From an uncultured Acetatifactor sp. (GTDB lineage: Bacteria > Bacillota > Clostridia > Lachnospirales > Lachnospiraceae): DNA of 30,131 bases. The stretch lies in the NCBI GenBank assembly GCA_910586215.1, contig CAJUGH010000043.1:1865-31995 (forward strand). The letters run 5' to 3'. The notes under the pieces were generated by a model. That model was not told the DNA's origin, did not search any database, and was given only the letters and a program-made list of their open reading frames with translations. Position numbers and translations under genes: made by a program. Of the stretch, positions 1 to 6,477 are shown in pieces (the stretch's first letter is position 1; each line of letters begins with the position of its first letter).

Positions 1-78
1 CGCTGACTCCAACAACGCTCAGCACGCGCTGACTCCAACAACGCTCAGCACGCGCTGACTCCAACAACGCTCAGCACG
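1..78. repeat. Three perfect 26-bp tandem repeats at the window edge
   Basis: The 26-bp unit starts CGCTGACTCC and ends CTCAGCACG. It occurs three times back to back at 1-26, 27-52 and 53-78 without mismatches. Each unit contains a short inverted repeat (GCTGA and TCAGC), so each copy could form a small hairpin. The array touches the window start, so more copies may lie outside. There are no spacers, so it is not a CRISPR array. It lies downstream of mgtE on the minus strand. Confidence 0.9.
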
Positions 79-148
79 CGCCATTCGGAAAGTCGCACCT
101 TCGGTGCTCTTTGCTGCTTCGCAGCTACCTTTCCTCATGTCCTGGCGC
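78..148. other. Compact multi-stem foldable element (possible structured RNA)
   Basis: Four nested perfect stems can be read directly. The outer stem is GCGCCA (78-83) with TGGCGC (143-148). The middle stem is GGAAAG (87-92) with CTTTCC (129-134). Inside are two side-by-side hairpins, GCACC-TTC-GGTGC (95-107) and GCTGC-TTC-GCAGC (113-125). Together they make a three-way-junction fold. The stems are symmetric, so the strand is undecided. Minus would place it in the 3' region of the mgtE transcript. I cannot match it to a known RNA family. Confidence 0.55.
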
Positions 149-151
149 TCC

Positions 152-221
152 CTCAGACCATGCAGGCAGCCGGAAATCCGTGCAAGCACGGTTTCCTGGC
201 TGCCTGCATGGTCTGGCTGAG
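152..221. repeat. Long imperfect palindrome just after mgtE
   Basis: About 31 base pairs can form: CTCA (152-155) with TGAG (218-221), a 16-bp arm (156-171 with 198-213), GGAAA (172-176) with TTTCC (192-196), and CCGTGC (178-183) with GCACGG (186-191). Only single-base bulges and one 4-nt bulge interrupt it, and the loop is two bases. It begins 9 bp past the mgtE stop. No T-run follows on either strand, so it is not a standard intrinsic terminator. It may be a mobile REP- or MITE-like hairpin or a 3' end stabiliser. Confidence 0.75.
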
Positions 222-229
222 CTGTTGCA

Positions 230-1579
230 TCATAGTCCCAGCACCATAGTTGCCACCTTGAAATACACCAGAAGGGACAGGGCATCCACAATGGTGGTGA
301 TGAAGGGACTGGCCATCACCGCCGGGTCGAATCCCAGCTTCTTAGCCCCGATGGGCAGCAGGCATCCTACCAGCATGGCCATCACCACTGCTGCCACAAG
401 GGTCAGGCATACTGTCAGTGCCACATACACCCCTACCCGGTCAAACACCATCAGTTTGCCAAAATTGGCCAGGGCCAGGGTGGAACCGCACAGCATGGCC
501 ACCCGCAGTTCCTTCCACACGATCCCCGGCACATCCCGGTAGGTGATCTCCCCCAGGGACAGTCCCCGGATAATGGTCACACTGGCCTGGCCTCCTGCAT
601 TGCCCCCTGTGTCCATAAGCATAGGAATAAAGGCAATCAGTGCTGCATACACGCTTAAGGCCTCCTCAAAAGAACTGATGATGGCACCGGTAAAAGTTGC
701 TGACACCATCAGCAGGAGCAGCCACGGAATCCTCTTTTTATATGTCTCCCCCACTGTGGTTCTCATGTATGGCTTATCACTGGGCACAATGGCCGCCATC
801 TTCTCCATGTCCTCCGTGGTCTCCTCCTCCAGGATATCCACGATATCGTCCACAGTGATGATGCCCACCATCCGGTCTTCATTGTCCACCACCGGCATGG
901 CTGTAAAATCATACTTTTTAAACTGTGCTGCTGCCTGTTCCTGGTCCATCAGGGTATTGATGGAGATCACATTCTCGTGCATGATATCCCGGACCAGGTC
1001 ATCCCCCTGGCCAAGGAGCAGGTACCGCAGTGCAACCGTTCCCACCAGGCGCCTGCTGGCATCCAGCACATAGCAGATATCTATGGTCTCGCTGGTAAGC
1101 CCCACGGCGCGGATGCGTTCGATGGCCTGGGCCACCGTAAAGTTCTCCTTCAGCGCCACATACTCCACTGTCATGATGCTTCCGGCTGAGTCCTCCGGAT
1201 ACCGCAGGAGCTGGTTGATTGCCTTCCTGGTATCCGGGTTGGCATTGGCCAACAGCCTGTCCACCACATTGGCAGGCATCTCCTCCAGCAGGTCCACGGC
1301 ATCATCTGCCATCAGGTTGTCAATGACACTTCCTGCCTCCCGCTCGGACAGGGAACTGATGATCATCTGCTGGCTGTCCACCTCCAGGTAGGAGAATACG
1401 TCCGCAGCCAGATCCTTTGGCAGGATCCGGTATACCTTCAGGATCTCTTCCTCCTCCAGGTCCTCCATCAAGGCAGCAATATCAGCCTCGTTCAGTTCCG
1501 ACAAAAGCTGGCGGAGCCTGGTATACTGCTTCGTGTCAAGGAACTCTCTAAGTTCCCGGGTCTCTTCCATTCTCTTCAT
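230..1579 (-). CDS. mgtE: MgtE family magnesium transporter
   Basis: Predicted Mg2+ channel/transporter of the inner membrane, 449 residues, the usual family length. The order fits MgtE: an N-terminal helical MgtE_N domain (about residues 1-130), two CBS domains (about 133-255) that sense cytosolic Mg2+ in the family, then about five membrane helices (from about 280). The membrane part carries the family motifs MLMDTGGNAGGQ (about 320-331) and FDPAVMASPF (417-426), the latter followed by the TTIVD pore aspartate. The start is set at the ATG at 1577-1579, which has GGAG nine bases upstream. A TTG five codons earlier is less likely. The start lies inside a short overlapping upstream reading frame (1548-1694). 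I see no M-box riboswitch. Identity is secure; regulation is not. Confidence 0.96.
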   Translation of the reverse strand: MKRMEETRELREFLDTKQYTRLRQLLSELNEADIAALMEDLEEEEILKVYRILPKDLAADVFSYLEVDSQQMIISSLSEREAGSVIDNLMADDAVDLLEEMPANVVDRLLANANPDTRKAINQLLRYPEDSAGSIMTVEYVALKENFTVAQAIERIRAVGLTSETIDICYVLDASRRLVGTVALRYLLLGQGDDLVRDIMHENVISINTLMDQEQAAAQFKKYDFTAMPVVDNEDRMVGIITVDDIVDILEEETTEDMEKMAAIVPSDKPYMRTTVGETYKKRIPWLLLLMVSATFTGAIISSFEEALSVYAALIAFIPMLMDTGGNAGGQASVTIIRGLSLGEITYRDVPGIVWKELRVAMLCGSTLALANFGKLMVFDRVGVYVALTVCLTLVAAVVMAMLVGCLLPIGAKKLGFDPAVMASPFITTIVDALSLLVYFKVATMVLGL

Positions 1580-1694
1580 AGCATTTATCTCCAATATGCA
1601 GTTTTTTCATGGGGGCATACCCCATCCCTACAGTGACAAGATACATACTTCGACCAGGAAGGGGATTGTCAGAATTCGACTTCTTGCTCTTCAT
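1548..1694 (-). CDS. Possible 48-residue leader peptide overlapping the mgtE start
   Basis: An open frame of 48 codons begins MKSKKSNSDNPLPGRS and ends at a TAG inside the mgtE coding region. Its ATG follows a good ribosome binding site (AGGTGGTGG, about seven bases away). The mgtE ATG lies within it in another frame, so translation of the two is mechanically linked. A small GGGG-TATG-CCCC hairpin lies in the frame near the mgtE binding site. Ion-sensing leader peptides precede some Mg2+ transporter genes (for example MgtL), but this peptide is not recognisably related to one. It may simply be a chance frame. Confidence 0.35.
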   Translation of the reverse strand: MKSKKSNSDNPLPGRSMYLVTVGMGYAPMKKLHIGDKCYEENGRDPGT

Positions 1695-1761
1695 AAAATA
1701 ACCACCACCTTTCAAAACGCTATCTCTTCTAAAAAGTTCAGCCAGTGGGAAGCATACGGGT

Positions 1762-1786
1762 GAAAATCATGCTCGCATGAATTTTC
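1762..1786 (-). terminator. Hairpin at the yigZ stop codon, weak terminator candidate
   Basis: GAAAATCATGC (1762-1772) pairs with GCATGAATTTTC (1775-1786) with one bulged base and a two-base loop. The hairpin overlaps the stop codon of the YigZ-family gene. The descending arm ends ATTTTC but no clean U-run follows, so termination would be partial and some transcripts may continue into mgtE. Confidence 0.4.
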
Positions 1787-2447
1787 ATCCATTGCTTTCC
1801 ACTGAGAGAATGCCCGTCTCTTCCCTGTCCGCATAGAACAGGTCACGAAGCTTCTCAAACCGTACCCTGCCGCAGGTGGCATCCTCCATCTGCCGGTGCA
1901 GGGCTTCCACACACTCTGCCGGAACCAGGAGCCGCAGCACCACCCGGTCCGTGTAGTCACTGGACAATGGTTCGATCCCTGCATTTCCCAGCAGATACAG
2001 GATCCTGCCCACCCCGTTGTAATCCGTGATGACCTCCACCTCGCTGCCCGGACGCATCCGTCCGATGGTACAGTCGGCAAGTCCCTCCTTCACCGCCTGG
2101 GTATAGGCCCTCACCAGACCGCCGGTGCCAAGCAGGACCCCGCCAAAATACCTGGTGACCACCACTGCCACATTGCGGATTCCCTCGCCCAGCAGCACTT
2201 CCAGCATGGGACGTCCCGCAGTGCCGTTTGGCTCCCCGTCATCGCTGCAGCGGGTCAGTTCCCCCCGCTCCCCCAGCACATAGGCCGAACAGTTATGCCG
2301 GGCATCCCAGTACTTTTTCTTCATCTCCTCAATGAAAGCAGCGGCTTCCCCTTCGCTCTCACATTTCCTCACAGTGGCAATAAAACGGGATTTTTTCTCC
2401 ACATATTCCCCCTGGCCCCCTGTAAGCAGCACGCGATATGCATCCAT
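1785..2447 (-). CDS. yigZ: YigZ/IMPACT family protein
   Basis: 220-residue protein of the UPF0029/IMPACT family, typical length for the bacterial branch. The N-terminal IMPACT domain (about 1-125) carries the family hallmarks EYVEKKSRFIA, ARHNCSAYVLG, SDDGEPNGTAGRPML and VVVTRYFGGVLLGTGGLVRAY. A C-terminal DUF1949-like ferredoxin-fold domain follows (about 135-205). The biochemical role in bacteria is unsettled; eukaryotic IMPACT acts in translational control. The ATG at 2445-2447 has GGAGG seven bases upstream and is clear. A sigma-A promoter lies about 70 bp upstream at 2517-2545. The gene probably heads a transcript that may read into mgtE. Confidence 0.95.
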   Translation of the reverse strand: MDAYRVLLTGGQGEYVEKKSRFIATVRKCESEGEAAAFIEEMKKKYWDARHNCSAYVLGERGELTRCSDDGEPNGTAGRPMLEVLLGEGIRNVAVVVTRYFGGVLLGTGGLVRAYTQAVKEGLADCTIGRMRPGSEVEVITDYNGVGRILYLLGNAGIEPLSSDYTDRVVLRLLVPAECVEALHRQMEDATCGRVRFEKLRDLFYADREETGILSVESNG

Positions 2448-2516
2448 CTTCCTCCATCCCCGGGAACCTGCACCGGCCTGGTATCACTGGCCCAAACCTT
2501 TTTTGATTCCCACATT

Positions 2517-2545
2517 ATTCTAGCATAATTTGTCCAAAATGTGAA
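2517..2545 (-). promoter_or_regulatory. Sigma-A promoter for yigZ
   Basis: Reading the minus strand, TTCACA (2540-2545), a 17-bp spacer and TAGAAT (2517-2522). Both hexamers match consensus at five of six positions. Confidence 0.6.
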
Positions 2546-2592
2546 ACAATTATTAATATAGAAAAGAAAACCTTTATTTACATATTGATTTT

Positions 2593-2601
2593 TGTTATAA
2601 T
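2593..2601 (+). promoter_or_regulatory. Extended -10 promoter for the PBP gene
   Basis: TGTTATAAT is a perfect TGn extended -10 (TATAAT at 2596-2601). The -35 region is only AT-rich (around TTTATT, 2573-2578). It would give an approximately 200-nt leader before the PBP start, consistent with the structured features found there. Confidence 0.55.
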
Positions 2602-2698
2602 AAGTCATATATTGCTTTCATCTCTTTTTACATGGCTGTTTTATACAGGAAGGCGATATTGCTGTGTGCACCTGGTACACAAGGAGGTAAGTTTGAAA

Positions 2699-2722
2699 AT
2701 GGACTTACAATGCCAGACTTGA
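2699..2722 (+). CDS. Possible seven-residue leader peptide (MDLQCQT)
   Basis: A minimal frame, ATG to TGA, sits ten bases after a perfect AAGGAGG (2681-2687) in the PBP leader. Its 3' end overlaps a CAGAC/GTCTG stem (from about 2713), and GTAAGT/ACTTAC flanks the start. A strong ribosome binding site with no long gene behind it suggests a leader peptide, but this is inference. Confidence 0.3.
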   Translation: MDLQCQT

Positions 2723-2766
2723 CGGTCTGTCATCAAAAGGCAAGTATTGATTGGTATGCCCTGGGG

Positions 2767-2797
2767 AGGGTGTGTAAACACCCTCTTTATGCGGGCA
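2767..2797 (+). promoter_or_regulatory. 31-nt hairpin leader element before the PBP binding site
   Basis: AGGGTGTG-T-AAACACCCT forms a hairpin, extendable to eight perfect pairs GAGGGTGT/ACACCCTC around a GTAA loop. It is followed by CTTTATGCGGGCA, then CGGAGG, the Shine-Dalgarno. The same 31 nt with two substitutions precede rlmB at 18550-18580 in the same position relative to its binding site. CCCTC in the descending arm could alternatively pair with GAGG of the binding site, so a translational switch is possible. No U-run follows, so it is not a simple terminator. Confidence 0.7.
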
Positions 2798-2810
2798 CGG
2801 AGGTATACGC

Positions 2811-5555
2811 ATGAACTATGGAAAAAAGGGAGTTCGCGCCAAGCAAAGGACACTGAACTCCAAAATCGGAAAATGGGAGCGTAAGCTGCTCCTTGGCATT
2901 TTAAAGCTGTCCCTGGCTGCCATGGTAGGCGTGGCGATCTGTGGGGTCGCTGCCGGCCTTGGTGCCTTTAAGGGCATCCTGTCTGCCACTCCCGCCATAC
3001 AGATGGATGCCATCGTGGCAACCGGACAGGCCACCATCGTCTACGATTGCATGGGCAATGAGATTGACCAGTATATCACCGCAAGTTCCAACCGGATCCC
3101 TGTGGCTTCCATTGATATGCTGCCGGATCATCTGGGAAAAGCTTTTGTGGCCATTGAGGACAGACGTTTCTACCAGCACAATGGCATTGACTTCTACGGA
3201 ATGCTCCGGGCAGGCTGGACCTTCCTGGAGAGCAGGGGAGAGTCAGCCCAGGGTGCCAGTACCATCACCCAGCAGCTTTTAAAGAACACGGTGTTTACAG
3301 AGTGGACTTCTGAAGGCAAGAACTTCATTAAGAAGATCAAGCGTAAGCTCCAGGAACAGTATCTGGCCCAGGAGATCTCCAAATACTATGAAAAGGACGA
3401 TATCCTTCTCTGCTACATGAATGCCATCAACTTAGGCCAGAACACCCTGGGTGTGGAGGCAGCCGCCCAGCGCTATTTCGGCAAATCTGCAAGCAACCTT
3501 ACATTGTCGGAAAGTGCCGTCATCGCCAGCATCACCCAGAACCCTTACCGCCTCAATCCCATCAGCTTCCCGGAGCAGAATGCAGGGCGCCGGCTGAAAT
3601 GCCTGAATATCATGTTGGAACTTGATTTCATTGACCAGGCCCAGTACGATGAGGCCATAGCCGATTCTGATGCCGTCTATGAGCGGATTGCCCTTCACGA
3701 CAGCAGTTACCGGACCAGTACCAACACCACAGCAGGCTCTTATTTCTCTGATGCTGTATATGAGCAGGTGAAAAAAGACCTGGTGGAAGTGGCCGGTTAC
3801 TCGGAGGTAATTGCGGAGAACCTGCTGACTGCCGGAGGGCTGCGTATCGAGTCCACCCTGGATCCTGCCATACAGGCCATTGTAGATGAAGAATTTGCCA
3901 ACCCGGAGAACTACCCGGAGAATGTAAACTGGTATCTGAATTATGCGCTGACCATCAAGGTGGGCAAAGAGAACCACAATTTCAGCAAGGAAAACATGAT
4001 GACCTGGTTCAAGGAGAACCAGGACAAGAAATTCAATTTGATCTTCTCCTCCCAGGAAGCTGCCTATGAGGCAGCCGCCACCTACCGCAGTGCCATGCTG
4101 GCTGAGTTAGGCGTGGCAGATAATGAGGACAATTATACGGAATCCATCACCATGACTCCCCAGCCCCAGGCCGCCATGGTTATAGAGGACCAGTCCACCG
4201 GCTATGTGGTGGCACTGATTGGCGGACGGGGTACCAAGGAAGGCCGCAGGACCTGGAACAGGGCTACCAACACAGTCCGTTCCCCTGGTTCTACCTTCAA
4301 GGTGCTGGCCGCCTTTGCCCCGGCCCTGGATGGTGCCGGCCAGACCCTGGCCACAGTGTACAATGATGCGCCCTTTAACTATGTGAACGGTACCCCTGTG
4401 AACAACTGGTACAAGACCGGCTACCGGGGCATCAATTCCATCCGGGAGGGCATCCGGGAATCCATGAATATCGTAGCAGTCAAGACCCTGACTGTCATCG
4501 GTCCACAGCTTGGGTATGATTACCTGGTCAACTTCGGTTTCACTTCCCTGGTTGACAGGGAGGAAATAGGCGGGGAAATCTATACAGATATCCAACAGTC
4601 CACGGCACTGGGCGGACTGACCCACGGTGTCACACCCTATGAACTGAATGCTGCTTATGCTGCCATTGCCAACATGGGCACCTATGTGGAGCCAAAGCTC
4701 TACAGCCGTGTCACGGATGCCAATGGCAACGTGATCCTGGACAACACTACCCCCAAGACAAGACAGGTCATCAAGGAGACCACCGCCTACCTGCTCACCA
4801 GTGCCATGGTGGATGTGGTGACTACCGGTACTGGTGCCGCCGTGCGTTTTGACAGGGAGATGGCTATCGCCGGCAAGACGGGAACATCCACGGACACCGT
4901 AGATGTGTGGTTCTCCGGCTTCACCCCTTACTATACCTGTACCGTGTGGGCCGGCTATGACAACAATGTGGGCATGAAGACAAAGGGCGCTGAGAACGAG
5001 TCCACTATATCGAAGGTCCTCTGGCGGAAAGTTATGTCCAGGGTTCATGAGAACCTGCCAAAGGAAGGGTTCACCACCCCCGCCGGAATCGTGCGTGCCC
5101 AGGTGTGCAGCCAGTCCGGCCTGCTGCCCATCCCCGGTCTGTGCGATGTGCAGAACTGTGTCAAGACAGAACTCTTTGCAGACGGTACTGTGCCCATTGA
5201 GAGCTGTAACGTCCACTACCAGGGCGATATCTGCGACTATGACCAGCTTCCTGCCAGTCCGGAATGCCCCTTGAAGGTATTTGGTACCCTGACCAGACCC
5301 CTGCCGGAGGATCCTGCGCTTCTGTCCGGTTCTACCACTACCGTGCAGCTTCCAGACGGCACCATTGCCCAGCCTGGTACTGCAGACCATTGCCAGCATG
5401 ATGCCACATTCTTCGCCAATCCGGATTATGAGGCCATCCTGAACGGCCAGCGTTGGGAGATTGAACAGCGCAATGCCGCGGCTGCGGCTGCGGCAGCAGC
5501 GGCTGCAGCCGCAGCCGCCGGGGAAGTACCGCCTCCCAGTGATACGCCCCAGTAA
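2811..5555 (+). CDS. Class A (PBP1A-type) penicillin-binding protein
   Basis: Bifunctional peptidoglycan synthase of 914 residues that polymerises glycan strands and cross-links stem peptides outside the membrane. A short basic cytoplasmic tail is followed by one membrane anchor (about 25-58). The GT51 glycosyltransferase domain has EDRRFYQHNGID (E116) and QGASTITQQLLKN (147-159). The transpeptidase has the three penicillin-binding motifs: S494-T-F-K497, S551-M-N553 and K689-T-G691. A Cys-containing region and a Pro/Ala-rich tail follow, including 15 consecutive alanines (889-903). The ATG at 2811 has GGAGG seven bases upstream. The gene is monocistronic: leader and extended -10 promoter upstream, strong terminator downstream. 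Confidence 0.97.
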   Translation: MNYGKKGVRAKQRTLNSKIGKWERKLLLGILKLSLAAMVGVAICGVAAGLGAFKGILSATPAIQMDAIVATGQATIVYDCMGNEIDQYITASSNRIPVASIDMLPDHLGKAFVAIEDRRFYQHNGIDFYGMLRAGWTFLESRGESAQGASTITQQLLKNTVFTEWTSEGKNFIKKIKRKLQEQYLAQEISKYYEKDDILLCYMNAINLGQNTLGVEAAAQRYFGKSASNLTLSESAVIASITQNPYRLNPISFPEQNAGRRLKCLNIMLELDFIDQAQYDEAIADSDAVYERIALHDSSYRTSTNTTAGSYFSDAVYEQVKKDLVEVAGYSEVIAENLLTAGGLRIESTLDPAIQAIVDEEFANPENYPENVNWYLNYALTIKVGKENHNFSKENMMTWFKENQDKKFNLIFSSQEAAYEAAATYRSAMLAELGVADNEDNYTESITMTPQPQAAMVIEDQSTGYVVALIGGRGTKEGRRTWNRATNTVRSPGSTFKVLAAFAPALDGAGQTLATVYNDAPFNYVNGTPVNNWYKTGYRGINSIREGIRESMNIVAVKTLTVIGPQLGYDYLVNFGFTSLVDREEIGGEIYTDIQQSTALGGLTHGVTPYELNAAYAAIANMGTYVEPKLYSRVTDANGNVILDNTTPKTRQVIKETTAYLLTSAMVDVVTTGTGAAVRFDREMAIAGKTGTSTDTVDVWFSGFTPYYTCTVWAGYDNNVGMKTKGAENESTISKVLWRKVMSRVHENLPKEGFTTPAGIVRAQVCSQSGLLPIPGLCDVQNCVKTELFADGTVPIESCNVHYQGDICDYDQLPASPECPLKVFGTLTRPLPEDPALLSGSTTTVQLPDGTIAQPGTADHCQHDATFFANPDYEAILNGQRWEIEQRNAAAAAAAAAAAAAAAGEVPPPSDTPQ
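5475..5519 (+). repeat. Poly-alanine GC-rich tract with embedded hairpin
   Basis: Fifteen alanine codons using all four GCN codons lie near the 3' end of the PBP gene. Fourteen bases at 5478-5491 are exactly complementary to 5505-5518, so the mRNA can form a strong hairpin inside the coding region. Length variation between strains would be expected. Confidence 0.8.
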
Positions 5556-5613
5556 AGAGGAGGAGAGGTGCCAGGATCTTCCTGTTCACTCCGTTCACGG
5601 CAATAGACGCACC

Positions 5614-5659
5614 ACAAAAAGAAGATGCAGCCACATCCATGGCTGCATCTTCTTTTTGT
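5614..5659. terminator. Strong bidirectional intrinsic terminator
   Basis: A perfect 20-bp inverted repeat (5614-5633 with 5640-5659) around a six-base loop. The stem core is GAAGATGCAGCCA and it is flanked by AAAAA on one side and TTTTT on the other, so it works in both directions. It separates the convergent PBP gene and the small gene at 5700-5978. Confidence 0.95.
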
Positions 5660-5699
5660 CCCCTCTCCACGTTCTATCTGCTATTCCGTTCCCTGTGTA

Positions 5700-5978
5700 T
5701 CACAGTCCCTTGAGCTGTCTGATCTGCTCCTCCAGTTCCTTCACCCCGTTCTCGGCATTCCGTATGGCCCTGCACTGCTTAGCAAATGCTTCTTCGGGAA
5801 TATCCCCGAACTCCCTGTAATAGGCTTTCCCGATCTCCAGGTAATTCTTCTTCATCACTTCCTCACAGGTGGCAATCTGGCTTTTCAAGCGGATGATCTC
5901 GGCGGTCTCCTTGGCCTTATCTGCCACCTCTTTCCCCTTCTCCGTGACGGTCTCCCCTATCTTCTCAAAAAAATCCAT
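5700..5978 (-). CDS. Small coiled-coil protein, function unknown
   Basis: 92 residues, highly charged, with no membrane segment or cysteine pair. Residues 1-50 (DFFEKIGETVTEKGKEVADK and onward) and 70-92 (ENGVKELEEQIRQLKGL) look like amphipathic helices with heptad spacing. The middle contains NYLEIGKAYYREFGD. Similar short helical proteins are common in Lachnospiraceae, sometimes with an added zinc ribbon that is absent here. The ATG at 5976-5978 follows AAAGGAG by five bases. A consensus promoter (6017-6046) and the shared terminator at 5614-5659 make it a single-gene transcript. Confidence 0.8.
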   Translation of the reverse strand: MDFFEKIGETVTEKGKEVADKAKETAEIIRLKSQIATCEEVMKKNYLEIGKAYYREFGDIPEEAFAKQCRAIRNAENGVKELEEQIRQLKGL

Positions 5979-6016
5979 ACTGACTCCTTTCCGGAACCCC
6001 TGTTCCTATGAATAGC

Positions 6017-6046
6017 ATTATATCCCAGTTATGGTTCACACGTCAA
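6017..6046 (-). promoter_or_regulatory. Sigma-A promoter for the small coiled-coil gene
   Basis: On the minus strand TTGACG (6041-6046), 18-bp spacer, TATAAT (6017-6022). Perfect -10 and a five-of-six -35. Confidence 0.8.
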
Positions 6047-6120
6047 CCAAACTGGCCTAAATTCCACTGCAACATGGTTGCTGGTTGCTGTACACTCCGT
6101 TCAAAAGATTTACTATTTGA

Positions 6121-6150
6121 TTGCACTTCAACCGAAAAACATGCTATAAT
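6121..6150 (+). promoter_or_regulatory. Sigma-A promoter for the 96-residue gene
   Basis: TTGCAC (6121-6126), 18-bp spacer, TATAAT (6145-6150), ending 36 bp before the start codon at 6187. It points away from the divergent promoter at 6017-6046. Confidence 0.7.
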
Positions 6151-6186
6151 ATCCCTATCTACATATCTTTCCAAAGAGGTGACACC

Positions 6187-6477
6187 ATGGAACAGCCATT
6201 ATATACTTCATTGAAGGTAAATAACGAAATAGAACTCTGCGAGATAGCAGACTCAGACTGCAAGAAGCTTATTGAACAGGCACTTCTCAAGGAGCGCATC
6301 TCCTATTATATACGCTGGCCCAAGCCCTCCCTGTTTCACCGCAGGAAGAATCTCTGTGTCATCTGTGTCAATGACAACGTGAAAGAGACTGCCGAGAATA
6401 TCATCCGGGGCATCTGCGATGAAAAGGGATACCCGGTAAAATTCCTCATGCGCAAGGCCCAGAACCAGTATCTGTGA
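6187..6477 (+). CDS. Conserved hypothetical protein, 96 residues
   Basis: Starts MEQPLYTSLKVNNEIE; the ATG at 6187 follows GAGGTG by five bases. An upstream in-frame ATG at 6121 lies in the promoter and is rejected. The alternating pattern (KKLIEQALLKERISYYI; NLCVICVNDNVKETAENIIR; YPVKFLMRK) suggests a small single alpha/beta domain of ferredoxin-like type, with similarity in style to DUF2007-type proteins, but I do not recognise it firmly. Its last 32 bases overlap the 3' end of the convergent MATE gene and no terminator separates them. Confidence 0.75.
   Translation: MEQPLYTSLKVNNEIELCEIADSDCKKLIEQALLKERISYYIRWPKPSLFHRRKNLCVICVNDNVKETAENIIRGICDEKGYPVKFLMRKAQNQYL

Noticed and set aside
1..78. 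CRISPR array from the 26-bp repeats
   Set aside because: The units are directly adjacent with no spacers and no cas genes are nearby.
19..291. 90-residue reading frame on the minus strand
   Set aside because: It covers the repeats and palindrome and overlaps the mgtE end in another frame. It has no domain and no convincing binding site.
1595..1780. M-box (Mg2+) riboswitch upstream of mgtE
   Set aside because: The conserved M-box core could not be found in either strand of this 185-bp interval.
4107..5399. 430-residue open frame opposite the PBP gene
   Set aside because: It is the antisense shadow of a GC-rich coding region; the plus-strand frame carries all PBP motifs.
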